Assembly (NCBI GenBank): GCA_004009845.1
Contig: RMBW01000026.1
Span: 62,001 to 126,000 of the forward strand
Direction: 5' to 3'
From: Davidsoniella eucalypti
Taxonomy: Eukaryota; Ascomycota; Sordariomycetes; Microascales; Ceratocystidaceae
DNA: 64,000 nucleotides
Of this stretch, positions 11,201 to 23,786 are shown piece by piece (the first letter of the stretch is position 1; every line of letters begins with the position of its first letter). The position numbers were made by a program, and so were the translations under genes. The notes beneath the pieces were generated by a model, which ran no database searches, was not told where the DNA came from, and saw only the letters and a program-made list of their open reading frames with translations.

Positions 11201-14200
11201 ACTAGACAGGTTACAAAAGGAGATACGATTAACTAGATAGGAATTACTTAATAAAGGAACGGCATGAAGCGAAATAAGATTTGATAATTGCATTTGGGGT
11301 TCGTGTGAGACTACATACAACTACGTATATTCAGCACGATGAATCGCTCGATAGGTTCCTAAGCTAATGTCCTCTTGGAGGAAAAAAAACCAGTCTCCAT
11401 TTATCGGGGCAATATTGTGGCTATACATGGTAATATATGACCGTGGAATATGATCTGTTACTTATTCTATCTTGGTTTCTCTAGATGTGCGATATACTGA
11501 GTTACAACTACATATATACATATCATGTTTGACAATCGCGTCTTGCCATAACCATAACGACACTCTATCACCATACATTCTTATGCAAAGCTGGTTATAA
11601 GTGATGTCATATAAGCAGTTTTCAATATGCTCTACGATGTGAGCTGATTATGTTATCATTGTAGGTTTAGATAGCCTATCTGTCGTTCCATATACATGGC
11701 ACTACTACGAAATTGTCATGGTATGTACAAGACAAAGATCACCGGTAGTTAGAGTATGGTTATGAGAGATATAAAAAAAAACACTTTTCCTTGTTTCTAT
11801 GTTAGGTATCAGTTATAGTACGGGGTCTTGTATACGCACGGTATAGCTGATGTACAATGTACTGTGCATGTACATATGTACATGAAGAAGAATGGATATC
11901 TCTATCTAGCACTGATGCATTGTATTATTCCCGGGTTGCTGTAAGTCCTTGTCCTGTTTGCTTGGTATTTGTAGTATGATGGGCAGGCTAGATTCCAAAG
12001 TATGACAATTAATTACTGTGAATTGAGATGAGAGTCCGTTCGCATACATGGGACCGGGATCTATTTGTCTAGCCTTTTTCCTGGGTATCTGTAGGCTAAT
12101 GCCTTGTAGCTGGCTATATTTGTACATGTTAGTTATATTGGAAGATGTGGTGGCAGTAACATGCTGTAAAGTACACAACAGCGTTACAATGCTACAATGC
12201 AAGTGATGCATATTGCGCTTCTCTTGTCTTGCCTTCCCTTGCTTTTCATCGCGAGGAGAGTCAGAGCGGGCGTGTGGAGCTATACTTGGCTATACTTATG
12301 TATAATTGTAGTTGTATAGCACGGGCAAATGTAATGCTATGGCTTGGACAGGTAGATTGGAATCATAGATTTGCGGGCAAAAGAAACTAGCAAGCCACAG
12401 GATAAACGCCTCGTGTGATGAGGGGGGGCGATATCACAGACAAGATGGCATCCTCTTTGGTTGCTTGGTGGTGAAAAAGCATGAGCGAAACCCCGACGTG
12501 ATTTAATTCTGTTGCTGCCTTGATGTGAAGCAAAGGCCTACGCATTAGCTGATTGACAAAAAGGAATACTCGACCATTTCTACAGTAGCGTAGAATGTAC
12601 AATTAACCAGTCGTAGATAGCTAGAGAGCAAATAAGATAACGCCCTAGTTCTTCCCAGCCTGGGCTGATCAATTTGTCTTGGCCTCGACAGTGATCTAAG
12701 TATTAGTACAACTATGTATTATCATTATTTTAAAAAAGAAAAAAAAGAAAAAGAAACTAGAAGAATAAAGGAATGAGAATCATTACAAAAACCGAGAGAA
12801 AGAGAAAACAAGACAGAAAGCCAGCTCACATCTTTCCGCACAGGGAAGTTTGGTTTTCCAGGGTCCTGAGATCAACACAAAGTATTTGAATTTTTTTCCT
12901 CTGAGAGTCTTAGCACCAAATCTTTTTTTTGCCAGATGTTTGATCGTGATTGTTTGGGAATAGAACTTTATGATTTTAGACTTTATTTTTTGGCAGCTCA
13001 GGCCCTTCGATTTCTAATTGATGGCCTGTAACAACCATCCGTCAGAAGGGGTATAGTGCTGAATTGATGGCAATGTGCGGCAATATTTAGCGACGAAAGC
13101 TGCTGAACTTTATGTTACTTCAGAAGACTGCGACCTGAACTGTTTGTCTGACAAGAATTGAGTTGAAGTGCCTGTATGCGTCAATACGACAGTGGGCCAG
13201 GCTCAAACTTCAACGGCCAGGAACAGGGAGGCAGAATTTCGATACCATTTGTTTACTTGAATTGACTACATGCTGTTCGTTATTATAGCTTAATATGGAC
13301 CAGGGACGTAGAGTTTCGCCCGTATTCCGATATTTTGCTATTTAGAATTACAACTCTACTTATCAAGCTTTGAAAGATTGCCCCCCATTGATTCAAGTAT
13401 CAAAGAATGTGACCGAATCTTGGCGATAAGGCCAGCTAGTAGTTAGTCTCGGGCCACAGCGTCCATTCTAGTTGACACCACATGGGCTGAAGGTAGTGAG
13501 TGCGCCTTAGAGAACCCCTGGACTCCTTTGACACAATCGCGGTTCTCTTTCACTGTGCTGTCTTTAGTTGTCTTTAGCCCATTCTTGGCTCCCTCTAGAA
13601 GCAGAGCAATAGAAGCAAGATACAGCAGATAAACTAGTACGGCTGTTGGACTTTGAAAAACAGTTCGACTCTCTCCCTTCAATGCTTGCATACAGCAAAA
13701 TTCCCGCCCGCCATCTGTCTATAGCACTAGCCGTGGCTTCCTTCCCGCTGCTGCTGTAACGTACTATAAATCATACCTCAACAGCACATGTACATATCTA
13801 TGTACGCAGTTGTACCAAGTAAGCCAGAGACATGCAGGAGCTACAGGAGAAACAATAACTAGTCTGGGAACTCTCGTTCAAGGAGCGCACGCAGACCAGA
13901 GACAAGACTCGCATACAACTAAGCCAGCGTTCTCCCGCGTACATGTAGAGAAATCCCTCCAACTTAAACATCAGTACATACCACTGTGTATGGCTTGAAG
14001 CAGGAAGAGAAGAGTAGCCGGATACTAGGGAAATACTGTACTTATGGGTTTCCGGCCCAGCCCGGCATATTCCTGCATCCGCACTAACTAAGAGCAGCTC
14101 CAAAGAAGCTTGTCCCCTGCAGCTCGAGACAGGTAGGCGGTTAGTTGTGTATGCTGTTGGTAGACTTTCTCAAAGAATAGTGAGGATTCGCCAAAAGGCG

Positions 14201-15590
14201 AGTTTCTCTGCTTACCTGGTTGACTCGGCTTCCCTTCCCCCTTCAATCAAATTTCCCTTTTCTTTCTTTTTCTTTCCTTTGCTTCTTTCGCGTCTATGGT
14301 TCGTTCCTGGATTCCGTGGAAGCTGCAACAAAGCACCTTCAACCTCCTGCATTAATTGGGCCGTATCAGTTAGAATCCGGCTGGTTTATTCCACTGAGAT
14401 ACAAACATTCGTCGTCCTGAGACTCTGCCGATAGCTTAAACGTTGTGTTCTCACATTGTCCGCCGGACTTGATTTAGCGGTACGTACTGTCATTATTACC
14501 ATCGTTGTCGTTATATAGCGTGTGCATGGGCTCCTCTTGTGCAGAACCGTGCCATCATCGTTGGGCTATATTGAAACGTCAAATCACCATTGAAGTACAG
14601 TAGTTCCGCTGTCTACCACATCTCAAGCCATGGACTGCGAATTGGACTGGACGACAACTGGCCAAGATCTCCCTTTAGTGAACCATGGACGAGCACACAA
14701 TAAAGCATACGACGAAAGTACCAGATTTGATGGGGAAGAGACCGTTCAGAGTGTGTGTATTTGGCTTACTGGGGCTCCTACGCCACCTGCCGTTCGCTTC
14801 CAGCTGATCGTCTCCTAACGCTGGACTCGATAACAGCTAGCTTAGTTGCTGCTGCTATTGGATTTGTGTTTCTGCTGTCTTGGCCTCGCGTTTATAAGCT
14901 TGTAGTTAAGCTTGTAGTTAAGCCTGTAGTGCTGAGCTTGAGCTGCTGAGCTGCTGAGCCCTAACTCCTTTTGTCGTTGCCCGATTCGTTTCTCCGTACC
15001 AAGCAAGTACTCCATACGCCGTCATGATTGCTTTTTTTACTTTGCCTTTTTTATTTATTTTCTAAACCCTGTTTCCAGCGCACATACATCGCTTCCACTT
15101 GTTCATGGTGTTATTTTTTTCCCCATTATCTGTCAGAGCACGCTACTACATATACAAATTATACAAATTATACAAATACTACCTATGCGCGCTTCTGATT
15201 TTTATACTTAATCCGCACCTGCCGCCTGCAGCATCCCCGGGTCTCGCATCTTCCGTTGTTGATATTTCTTTTTCTTCTATTTCTTCCCTATTTTTCGCTC
15301 AATTCTGCCCCCTCAATTTTACAAAGGAGACTTTTTTGTTCTCCTTTCTAGTAGCATTTATTCCGCTTCTATCGCTGGCCTTTTCCGCCTTCGTCTTCAC
15401 TTATATCTCCGCTCGAGTCTTGCCACGCCAGATCCGTCGCTAACACGGCCATCGCCTATCCATCAATCCAGCATCTACTAGACCAGAACACCGAGAGCCT
15501 TATTCTTTCATCGCGTCTGCATGGTGACATATGCCAACTGATTGATCCCATCTCCGCATCGTCACCTTGCACCGAGAGGCCGTTTCAACC
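8224..15590. other. 7.4-kb gene-free AT-rich spacer
   Basis: I find no convincing coding exon on either strand. Open frames are short, lack splice-compatible partners and resemble no family I know. Two short stretches, near 10880-10950 and 11140-11215, look like degraded tRNA-type sequences on the minus strand. Short tandem repeats occur at 14897-14931 (12-bp unit aagcttgtagtt) and around 15150-15176 (ATTATACAA-type units). From about 14990 the plus strand is CT-rich, consistent with the promoter and leader of the bZIP gene. Confidence 0.5.
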
Positions 15591-17571
15591 ATGGCTGACT
15601 ACCACAACGCCGGAATGCCGCACCCACATATGGACCATATGGGCGACCCGATGGGCGATCCTATGGGAGATATGGGAGACCATATGGGTGAGATGAGCGT
15701 GGGCGGCTTTCCCATCCAGGACAAACGCACTAAAGGTATGCACGCTTGTTGCAGTCGTGGTTATGATCCCTTGCGAGCTTCGTTATTAGACGACCATGTC
15801 GATACGCTATGCCACCGTCATAGCAGCTATTGCCAACCTCACAAACCCACCCCCGCCTTAGTCGTACGAATCATACTCTAACATCATTCTTCAGATGGGA
15901 ACGTACCTAAACGGAGAGGCCCAAAGCCTGACAGCAAGCCTGCTCTCACTCGTCGTCAGCAGCTCAACCGTCAAGCCCAAAGGTAAATGAAACATCATCA
16001 GCAAGTAGTGTACTGGCAAGCCCGATATTCTCGGCATTTGCTCTATTCAGCACTATCAGTTCCCCAAGTCAAATACTCACAGATTGTTATAGAACTCACC
16101 GAGAGCGCAAGGAAGCCTACATCCGTAACCTTGAGGAAGAGGTCCTCAAGCTGCGCACCAGTCTTGTCGAAAGTGTTAACGATAAGCAGCGCGCTATGGA
16201 CCTCAACAAAGTCCTGCGTGATGTGCTGCAGAAGAACAACATCGTTCTGCCACCGCATATCGTCTCATCATTAGCCAGTCTAGGTGAATGCGAGGGCCAC
16301 GACGGCAACAGTAGTGTATCTGGCCACAGCCACTCACACACCTACGGATCTGCCCCTACTGGGCCATCGACTGCCTCGCCGCCCCATCGCAACATGTCCT
16401 ACTCAGATGTTGGTGGCAGCTACTCTTCTCATGGCCACCCTGCCCACCCTCAAAACGCTCCTCCAGCGCCACCAAACCAGAAGTCTATGATCGACCAAGA
16501 GCAGGCTGGTATCGATTTCGTTTTAACGTACGAAGCCCATCAAAACCGCGCTCGCGCGTACCTTTCCCCTCCTCCACAGTGATCACCACCTCCATAGGCT
16601 TGACAGAGAAACTAGAGTGAATTATACGGTCAGTATATGCAAACCTTTCTTTGTAGGAAATGACATAAGTGCTTTATTCTAGTTATCTTTCATGTTTTGT
16701 GATGTGGGGATTTGTACTTCTTCTCCTCGTTCTTGTCACTTCACGGCCCTTTCTGCGTCTTTTCTTTCTATGCATATAACTATTGCTATATTTCAATGGC
16801 TTTAATGATAGTCTTTTTTTTTTTTTGTATTTTATTCTACCTCCTTGTCGTTGCCCTGTCTTCTCCCACTCTACATTACACTTTTTTTTCCATCTTTTTC
16901 ACCCACAATCCTGCCTTGTTCGCACTGATTCAGGAGAGCAGAAGGCTGCGTGCTTGCTATGCTATCTAGTCATAAAAGCTCATAAAGATATGGACATCGT
17001 AAGCTAACTGTGCGTGTGTCTCTTTTCCCTTATCTAGTCTTGAGCGGCCTTGTATGGGACATATGCCTTTTCTCCTGGAGCGTGCCAACGATTCTCCGGA
17101 TCCTATGCCTTGCGGCCACGGTCTAATGATGTCATGCCCGCCCCAGCCATACACCCAGATGACCGAAGGTGCTCCATGGGGCTCGTCTTGTATCACCAAC
17201 CCCGCGCCCCGTTCAGACTTCGAGGGTCAAATGCCGCAGATGACTTGGGAGACATCCAAGGGCGGTCTTTCCAGACTCCTGGAGTTGTCAACCAACTTCG
17301 AGCTTGACGGAGAAATCACTCCCGTCCAGGCCTGGTGCCTTCTTGTACAAGACGAGCGCTTCAACCTTCTTCGCAGCGTGGACATCGCGAGACTGGCCGA
17401 AGAACTTGGCAGCAAGGTCCACTGCTATGGGTATGTTATTTCCAATTGCATTTTTAGTTTCTATTTCCTGACATCGATTTTAGTTTCGGCGCTGTTGTCG
17501 AGGACTTTGAGGTCCGTGATGCCCTCAACAATCTCTTCTCCCAGCGTGGTGAGATGGTTAGCTCTGCCTAG
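15591..17571 (+). CDS. bZIP transcription factor, fungal AP-1-like
   Basis: Nuclear DNA-binding regulator. Five exons (15591-15735, 15895-15982, 16093-16527, 17038-17430, 17484-17571) with consensus splice sites give 382 residues. The N-terminus is a Met/Gly/Asp/His repeat (MGDPMGDPMGDMGDHMG). The basic region KRRGPKPDSKPALTRRQ then NRQAQRTHRERKE (N-x2-AQR-x2-R) spans exons 2-3 and is followed by leucine heptads (about residues 85-120). A His/Ser/Pro-rich linker leads to a C-terminal region with Cys/His motifs (LERPCMGHM, CGHGLMMSC) and a conserved-looking LELSTNFELDGEITPVQAW block. Exon 4 is needed to join FVLT to LERPC, as in related fungal factors. The third intron is 510 nt, far longer than its neighbours, and reading into it meets a stop at 16582, giving an alternative 240-residue form that keeps the bZIP domain. 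Confidence 0.88.
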
Positions 17572-18269
17572 ACAACTGCTGCGTTGGTGAGCTTTTCGAA
17601 TATGCAGCTTTCTGCTGTGTTTAATAACAGGCATCATTCTTTTGGAGTATCTGGAGTTTTCGTCTTTTCAAAGCGTTCCTTGTTATATCTTGCGACTTCC
17701 TCTCTTTAGGGGTGGTAGGTCAATACATACAAGGGTGTTTCACTAATGTTTCCTAGCCCTTTTTTCAATTTGGTGTTTTGTTGGACTTCATGATTCATCA
17801 TGTCATACAACTGCCAATCCTACTCTTATATAATAATGAACAATCTAAAGCGATGATTTACTTGTATGTTTTGATGCTAGTGAATGGAGGTGAATTGATT
17901 TTGATACTAGTCAAGTATTTCACCTATCAGATAAACCCTACATGTATAGCACCATGATAAGATAAGCGCCACAAACTCAGGTGGCACAAAGAATTATAGT
18001 GGCGGGGTCCACAATTTCACCCCTCGTCCATCCACATTTTCACTATTCGGGGAAAATTCGAAATATCGCACTACCGCTTCATTTGCTTGGTGTTGCACGT
18101 TTTTCATTGAACTACGTGATCCAAGAGCGTAGGCCCCCTCTTTTTTTTCATTGACTTTTCTTCCCCTGCTCTGCGACGTCACCGACCCGGCTAGAGAAAG
18201 TTCAAATACTTGAGCCTTCCTTTTTTTTTCTTTTCTTTTTTTCCACATAAATCCGTACAGCAAAACATC
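17572..18269. other. intergenic: bZIP 3' region and eIF3d promoter
   Basis: Contains the bZIP 3' untranslated region and a pyrimidine-rich leader (poly-T tracts near 18138 and 18217-18241) immediately before the eIF3d ATG. No other feature seen. Confidence 0.6.
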
Positions 18270-20207
18270 ATGGATTTCCACAAGATCGCCGACCTGTGCC
18301 CCGCCAGTGACGGCTGGGGTCTGGCTGTTACTGACGGCACTACCCTGAACGGTGTCCCCTTTGCGCCGTTCTCCAAGGGTGACAAGCTCGGCCGTATGGC
18401 TGACTGGACTTCGGATGGCAAGGACCGTGACGGCCGTGGCAAGCAGTTCAACCGCAACTTTAGAGGTATGTACCTGTCGTTATGTTCTTTAACCATAACG
18501 TCTTTGATACTTAGATGCCGTCTGCGCCGTATACAGGCCTTGTATATGGTGATACCTTTCAATAGCCAATTGGCTGTTTAACTAACATTTATACTTGACA
18601 ATCTATAGACCAGCAAGTTTATGGTGCTAACCACGCCCTCACCTTTAACGCTCCCCCTGCCGAAGACGAGTCCACCTTCTCCGTCGTTAGCAACACCCGC
18701 GACTCCACCAAGACCAAGTTCGGTCGTGGTGCCATCTTCACCCGTGGTGGCCGTGGCGCTTCCGCTCGTCTCAACCGTGTCGAGGCTCGCCCTGGCCGCC
18801 AGCCTCTATCACGCAATTCCCGTGGTGGTGCTGCCGGTGGCTATGGTGGTGACCGTGGTGGCCGCGGTGGTGGCCGCGGTGGTCGCCGCCTCGGCTGGAA
18901 GGACTACGACCGTCCTGCCCGTAACCGCGATGCTTCTATCAACGTCAAGGCTGACTGGAAGTTACTGGAGGAGATTGATTTCAACCGTTTGGGCAAGCTT
19001 AACCTGGATACCGATGAGGGCGAGGACCTCAACAGCTGCGGTTTCCTGTACCAGTACGACCGCTCATTCGACAAGGTCCCCACGAAGGGTACCGAGAAGA
19101 AGCTGCAGCCCCTCGACCGCGCTTACTACAACCCCACTACTACTTCCGATCCCATCATCCAGGACTTGGCCGACAAGAACGAGGCCACCATCTTTGCCAC
19201 CGACAGCATTCTTTCTATGCTTATGTGCGCTCCTCGCTCAGTCTACCCCTGGGATATTGTCATTGTTAGACAAGGAAACAAGATCTTCTTTGACAAGCGT
19301 GACAACGCTGCTCTGGATCTAGTCACCGTCAACGAGAACGCCGCCGATACCCCCATGGATGCTGCTGATGGCAACAAGGAAATCATCAACCACCCCGGTG
19401 CCCTAGCCGAAGAGGCTACTTATATCAACCACAACTTCGCCAACCAGGTTGTCATCGAGAACAATGCTTCTAAGGTTTCCATGGAGAGCAGTAACCCCTT
19501 CTACAACGAATCTGAGGGTTCTGCTCCGGCTAGCAAGGCTTACAAGTATCGCCGTTTCGACCTGTCGACTTCCGAGGAGGAGCCCGTTCATCTCATTGTC
19601 CGTACTGAGTTGGATGCTGTTTCCAAGAACGCCACCAGCGGCGAGGAGCAGCTCCTGACTGTCAAGGCCCTGAACGAGTTCGACAACAAGGCCCAGGGCA
19701 GTGGTGGCTCGCTAGACTGGCGGACAAAGTTGGCTTTGCAGCGCGGTGCTGTTGTTGCCACTGAGATGAAGAACAACTCATGCAAGTTGGCCCGCTGGAC
19801 GGTACAGAGCATTCTGGCCAAGGCCGACCAAATGAAGCTTGGGTATGTTTATCTTAAACACACGATTAAAACATTGACTTTTGAACTAACTTTTCCTTTT
19901 CTTTTTCTCTTATAGTTTCGTTTCCCGTGCCAGCCCCCGTGCTCATGACAAGCACGTTATCCTAGGCGTCGTTGGCTGGAAGCCGCGCGACTTTGCTCGC
20001 CAGATGAACCTGTCGCTGTCCAACGGTTGGGGTATTGTCCGTACTATTGCGGATATGTGCCTGCAGCGTGAAGAGGGCAAGTTCATCCTGGCTAAGGACC
20101 CCAACAAGCCTATCCTGCGTCTGTACGAGGTGCCTGCTGGTTCATTCGAGGATGACGATGAGGAGGAGGAGCAAGATGTCAGCGTTGTGCCTAAAGAGCA
20201 GGAGTAA
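18270..20207 (+). CDS. eukaryotic translation initiation factor 3 subunit D
   Basis: eIF3d, a peripheral eIF3 subunit that contacts mRNA near the 40S exit and can bind the cap of selected mRNAs. Three exons: 18270-18465, 18609-19842 and 19916-20207, giving 573 residues, normal for the family. The N-terminus carries the conserved NGVPFAPFSKGDKLGRMADWT block, then DQQVYGANHA. A Gly/Arg-rich tract (about residues 104-160, RGG and GRGGR repeats) precedes the conserved core (LGWKDYDRPARNRDASI, ADWKLLEEIDF, NRLGKL). The C-terminal half includes the cap-binding fold segments RTELDAV, SLDWRTKLALQRGAVVA and KNNSCKLARWTVQSILA, and ends in an acidic tail (DDDEEEEQD). In S. pombe the orthologue is moe1. 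Introns 1 and 2 are 143 and 73 nt. Confidence 0.97.
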
Positions 20208-21012
20208 AGAAAGCTAGGAGCCAAAACAAAAACCAAGAAAAAATATGAAAGAAAAAAGCATATCTCATACAATCCAATAAGAGCATAATATGCCTGAATA
20301 CTGGATATCACTGTTTGTTCCTTGTATCATTTTTTTTTCTCCTTTGCCCTTTTTTCTATTTTCTTTTTCTATTTTCTTTTTCTTGCCTGGTCGTTCATTT
20401 TGCTCATTGGATTCTTCTAATATGTGGTGTTATGGCTATTTACGAGTGTTACGAAGGTTTCACAAAACTTGGAGACCAAAAAAAAGAACCGGGATAAGGA
20501 TTCTTTGTCTGGGGAACTGGGGGGACAACTTGTTTAGAATTGGAAAAGCAATATTTGTTTCTCTCATAAAAAGCATACACGGTATATATATTCATAGCCT
20601 GTTGATTTAAATTTTCATACACGTATATCATGATATAAGTAATAGCTAAGTAGCAATTTTTTTAAGCTGAAGCAAAGAAGTTACAGACTTTGATAGTAAT
20701 AGAATTCAACTGTCTAGAAGAGTCACGGATGATATCCATGTCCATCCCAAAGAAAAAAAATGGCTCTCCACGATAACAAGAAGGTAGTGTATCATAAACA
20801 ACGCAAAAGAAGCAAAAAATAAAACATGAAGATATAAACCACGGAATTAGGAGATAGTAGAAACGATCGTCCAGATCATGTGATCAAGCCAAAGGGGCAG
20901 ACAGATGTGGACAGACAATGGACAAGTACGCAATGTAAGGTAAGTGCGTGAATTCCGAAGGGGTTAAGGGTACTTTTTGTAGGGTTTTCAAAGAAAGGCA
21001 ACCACTGCTGGC
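20208..21012. other. intergenic spacer between convergent genes
   Basis: AT-rich and T/A-homopolymer-rich sequence holding the 3' ends of eIF3d and the sulfate permease. No additional gene seen. Confidence 0.6.
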
Positions 21013-23786
21013 TTACGCAAGCTTCTGCAGGTCAGGGTTATCAGAGGCGTTAGTCTCGCCCTCGAAAACCTCGGTGCGAGCCTCGACATTGGCAATAGCG
21101 CTCTGAAGGGCATTAGTCAGATCGACATGGAACAGCGGCCTGTTCAAGCCATGAACGACGACGCCCTTGCGTCTACCGGCGACAGGTTTCGGGCCAGACG
21201 AGACAGCCACATGAGAGATGGCCTCTTCGTCGCGAGCAGCAGGGATGTGCTCGTTAGCCTCCTTCTCGGCCACGGAAGCAGCCGAGTCGTCACCGCCCAG
21301 CTCGGCAACGCTGAAGATGGAGCGCCAGCGGGACTGGACGGCATCGTGGGCGCGGTCGATGGGGTAGCCGAAGCCGGCAGATGCCAGGGCACGCTTGGTC
21401 CAACGGTTGTTGATGCAGGCAATGTGCCAGTCGACGGGCTCGGGCGCGGCGTAGCGGTCGAGCTGGTTGCGCACGTCGATGAGCTGCTGTACAGAGGTGA
21501 TGTCCACGTTGTTGACAGAGGAGAAGTCCAGAATGACGGCTTTGAGTGTGGGCTTGTCGGCATCTTCGATCGTCTCCAAGATGGAGCCGTTGTCGCTGTA
21601 CACGGGCTTCTTGGACTTCTTCGGGCCTGGGTCGTTCCAGGGACGATCGCCACGGTTGCCGTAGACCCGGGGCGCAGTCCGGCGTGTCTGAGAAAAGATG
21701 TATTGCGTAAAGTACAGCAGAGTGTTGCTGGCGTTGGGGTAGTTGAAGCCCTCGGATAAGCGGTAGATGAAGATGCCGGGGTATGGGGACTCTAGAGTCA
21801 CGATAGGGTTGGATCCGTCGCCGTGGTTGATGGGCAGGAAAACGTTGCGTGTGCCAGCGTTAGCAGGCGACGCCTTGAAAGTGCCGTAGGCGCCAACATC
21901 GTCGGTGTGGTTCTCGCCGATGACACGATCGTTGAGCACAGACTGGATGCGCACACGGCCCAGGAAGTCGCCACGGGCCTTCAGAATGCGGTAGAGCATA
22001 ACAGCCATAGAGATACACACGGTAGAGTAGATGCCGTTCTCGATAGACGAGAAGATGCTGACAAAGACACCCACGAAGAAGATGAGCACCTCAATGGGCG
22101 AAACACGCCAGAACTGGTACACGGTGTTGGGAGGGGTGATCAGATCCATGACGGCGTGGATAATGACAGCAGCCAAAGCAGACTTGGGGATGTACCAGAA
22201 GACGGCGGGCAGGGCATAAACAGCCAGTACAACGACGACAGCGGTGATAACACTGGCAAAGGGAGTCCGGACACCGGCCTTGGACTTGATGGCCGTGCGA
22301 GAGAACGAGCCGGTAGCGGGGTAGGCGCCGAGGAAGGGACCCAGCAGGTTCGTGACACCGATGGCAACCATTTCTTGAGACGGGTTGATGGTGTAGTCGT
22401 TGATACGACCAAAGGACTTGGAGATGGCAATGTGCTCGACAACCAGGACAATGACGGTGGCAGGCAGGTACGAAGCCACAGCGCTGCACAGGCTCTGGTT
22501 GATGTTGGGCACGCCAGCATGCTTGAAGCCGCGCGGCACATGTCCGATAACCTTGAAGGCAGGGTCACTGCGGCGGCTCATGTTGACGAGCCAGCTGATC
22601 AGTGTGTACAGCAAGATCACAAAGACGGTACGCAGCGTGTTGATGAAGAACAGCAGACGCTGGTGCTGCGGCCACCGCTTGGCGCTCAGGTTGATAGCCG
22701 AGCGGATCAGGTACAGCATAGCCAAGGCGGTGACGCCGATAGCGGCATCCAGCTTAGCCGAAGGCAGAGCCTTGAGTGAGTTGATGAAAACCAGGTAGGC
22801 GGCATCGCGTGTGCTGACGCCGCTGAGGCCCATGAGCGAGGAAATCTGGCCAGAGGCAATGGACAGCGCAGAGCCAGTCATGAAAGCCGATAGCGAGGTC
22901 AGCGAGATCAGGTCGACGATCCAGCCGCAGCGGGCCAGGCCAATGAAGCAGATGATGCTACCAGCTAAGATGGCTAGCGTTGCAGCAATATCAGTGGCAG
23001 AAATCGCGGGGTGCGAGTCTTGGATGTCGAGGATGGCATTGCCGACCAGAGTCGACATGACGGCAACAGGCTATTTTGCAGGGAAGGGAATCTTGGTTAG
23101 CATATTGGTGCTGCTGCAAATAGCGTAGTCTACTGCTTGCCTACACGGCCTGCAGATCGCAGACCAGGTGCAGCCACAGGCCAGTCGGGTTGGCTTTGGC
23201 AAGGAAAGGTCGAGGCACTTACACCGATGGTGATATCTTTTGACGTGGCGAAGATCCAGTACAATGCGACGCCCATAAACGACGAATATAGACCGTACTC
23301 GGCAGGCAGATTGGCTAGTAGGGCGTAAGCCATGCCCTGGGGCACGACAACGGCACCAATAGTGCAACCTGGTAGACGGAGACATATCCCCTGGTCAGCA
23401 AGCAAGTCCCCAAACAAGGCGTCCATCAATCGGATGTCCGTTGGGTGCGCTAAACGAAGCTACTGAAGAACAGCTCGGCTAAAGGCAGGAGACGACTTAC
23501 CGGCAACAAGATCTCCGGTGAGCCAGGCCAGGTTGTAGAAGGGCGCCCACTGCAGGAAGGGAAACAGACTCAGCAGATAGGCAGTGATGCCCTCGCCAGA
23601 CGGAACCTGGTCGCGCATCCATTCAGCGGTCGTGGGCTCCTCCTCGACGAAGATCTCTGTGTCGGCAGTGGCAATGGAGAACACGCTCTCGCCGCGGGTG
23701 ACATTGTCGGCGCTGTGGTGGTCGTCAAGCTTGATGCCCAGGGCCCTGGCCAAGGCGCGGCCGGTCTGGTTGGCCTTGGTCGGCAT
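21013..23786 (-). CDS. SulP-family sulfate permease with STAS domain
   Basis: Plasma-membrane sulfate:proton symporter, first step of sulfate assimilation (family of N. crassa cys-14 and A. nidulans sB). Three exons, 23786-23501, 23368-23223 and 23070-21013, give 829 residues, typical for the family. The N-terminal cytosolic arm leads into the conserved NLAWLTGDLVAG. Exon 2 carries the SulP signature GAVVVPQGMAYALLANLPAEYGLYSSFMG and SKDITIG, and exon 3 resumes with PVAVMSTLVG. About a dozen membrane segments follow, with NLLGPFLGAYPATGSFSRTAI in the core. A C-terminal STAS domain (about residues 560-730) contains AVILDFSSVNNVDITSVQQLIDV. Because both introns cut the signature region, an unspliced transcript would not encode a transporter. 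Substrate is inferred from the close match to fungal sulfate permeases; molybdate or other anions are less likely. Confidence 0.95.

Noticed and set aside
15099..15443. 114-codon plus-strand frame upstream of the bZIP gene
   Set aside because: Low-complexity Phe/Leu/Ser translation of a CT-rich leader; no domain and no splice support.
18621..19322. 233-codon plus-strand frame, Ser/Thr/Val-rich
   Set aside because: Out-of-frame reading of eIF3d exon 2, whose correct frame matches the family throughout.
21823..22779. 318-codon open frame on the plus strand
   Set aside because: Exactly antisense to the sulfate permease exon; composition rich in Gly/Asp/Val reflects the opposite strand's codon use, and it has no family resemblance.
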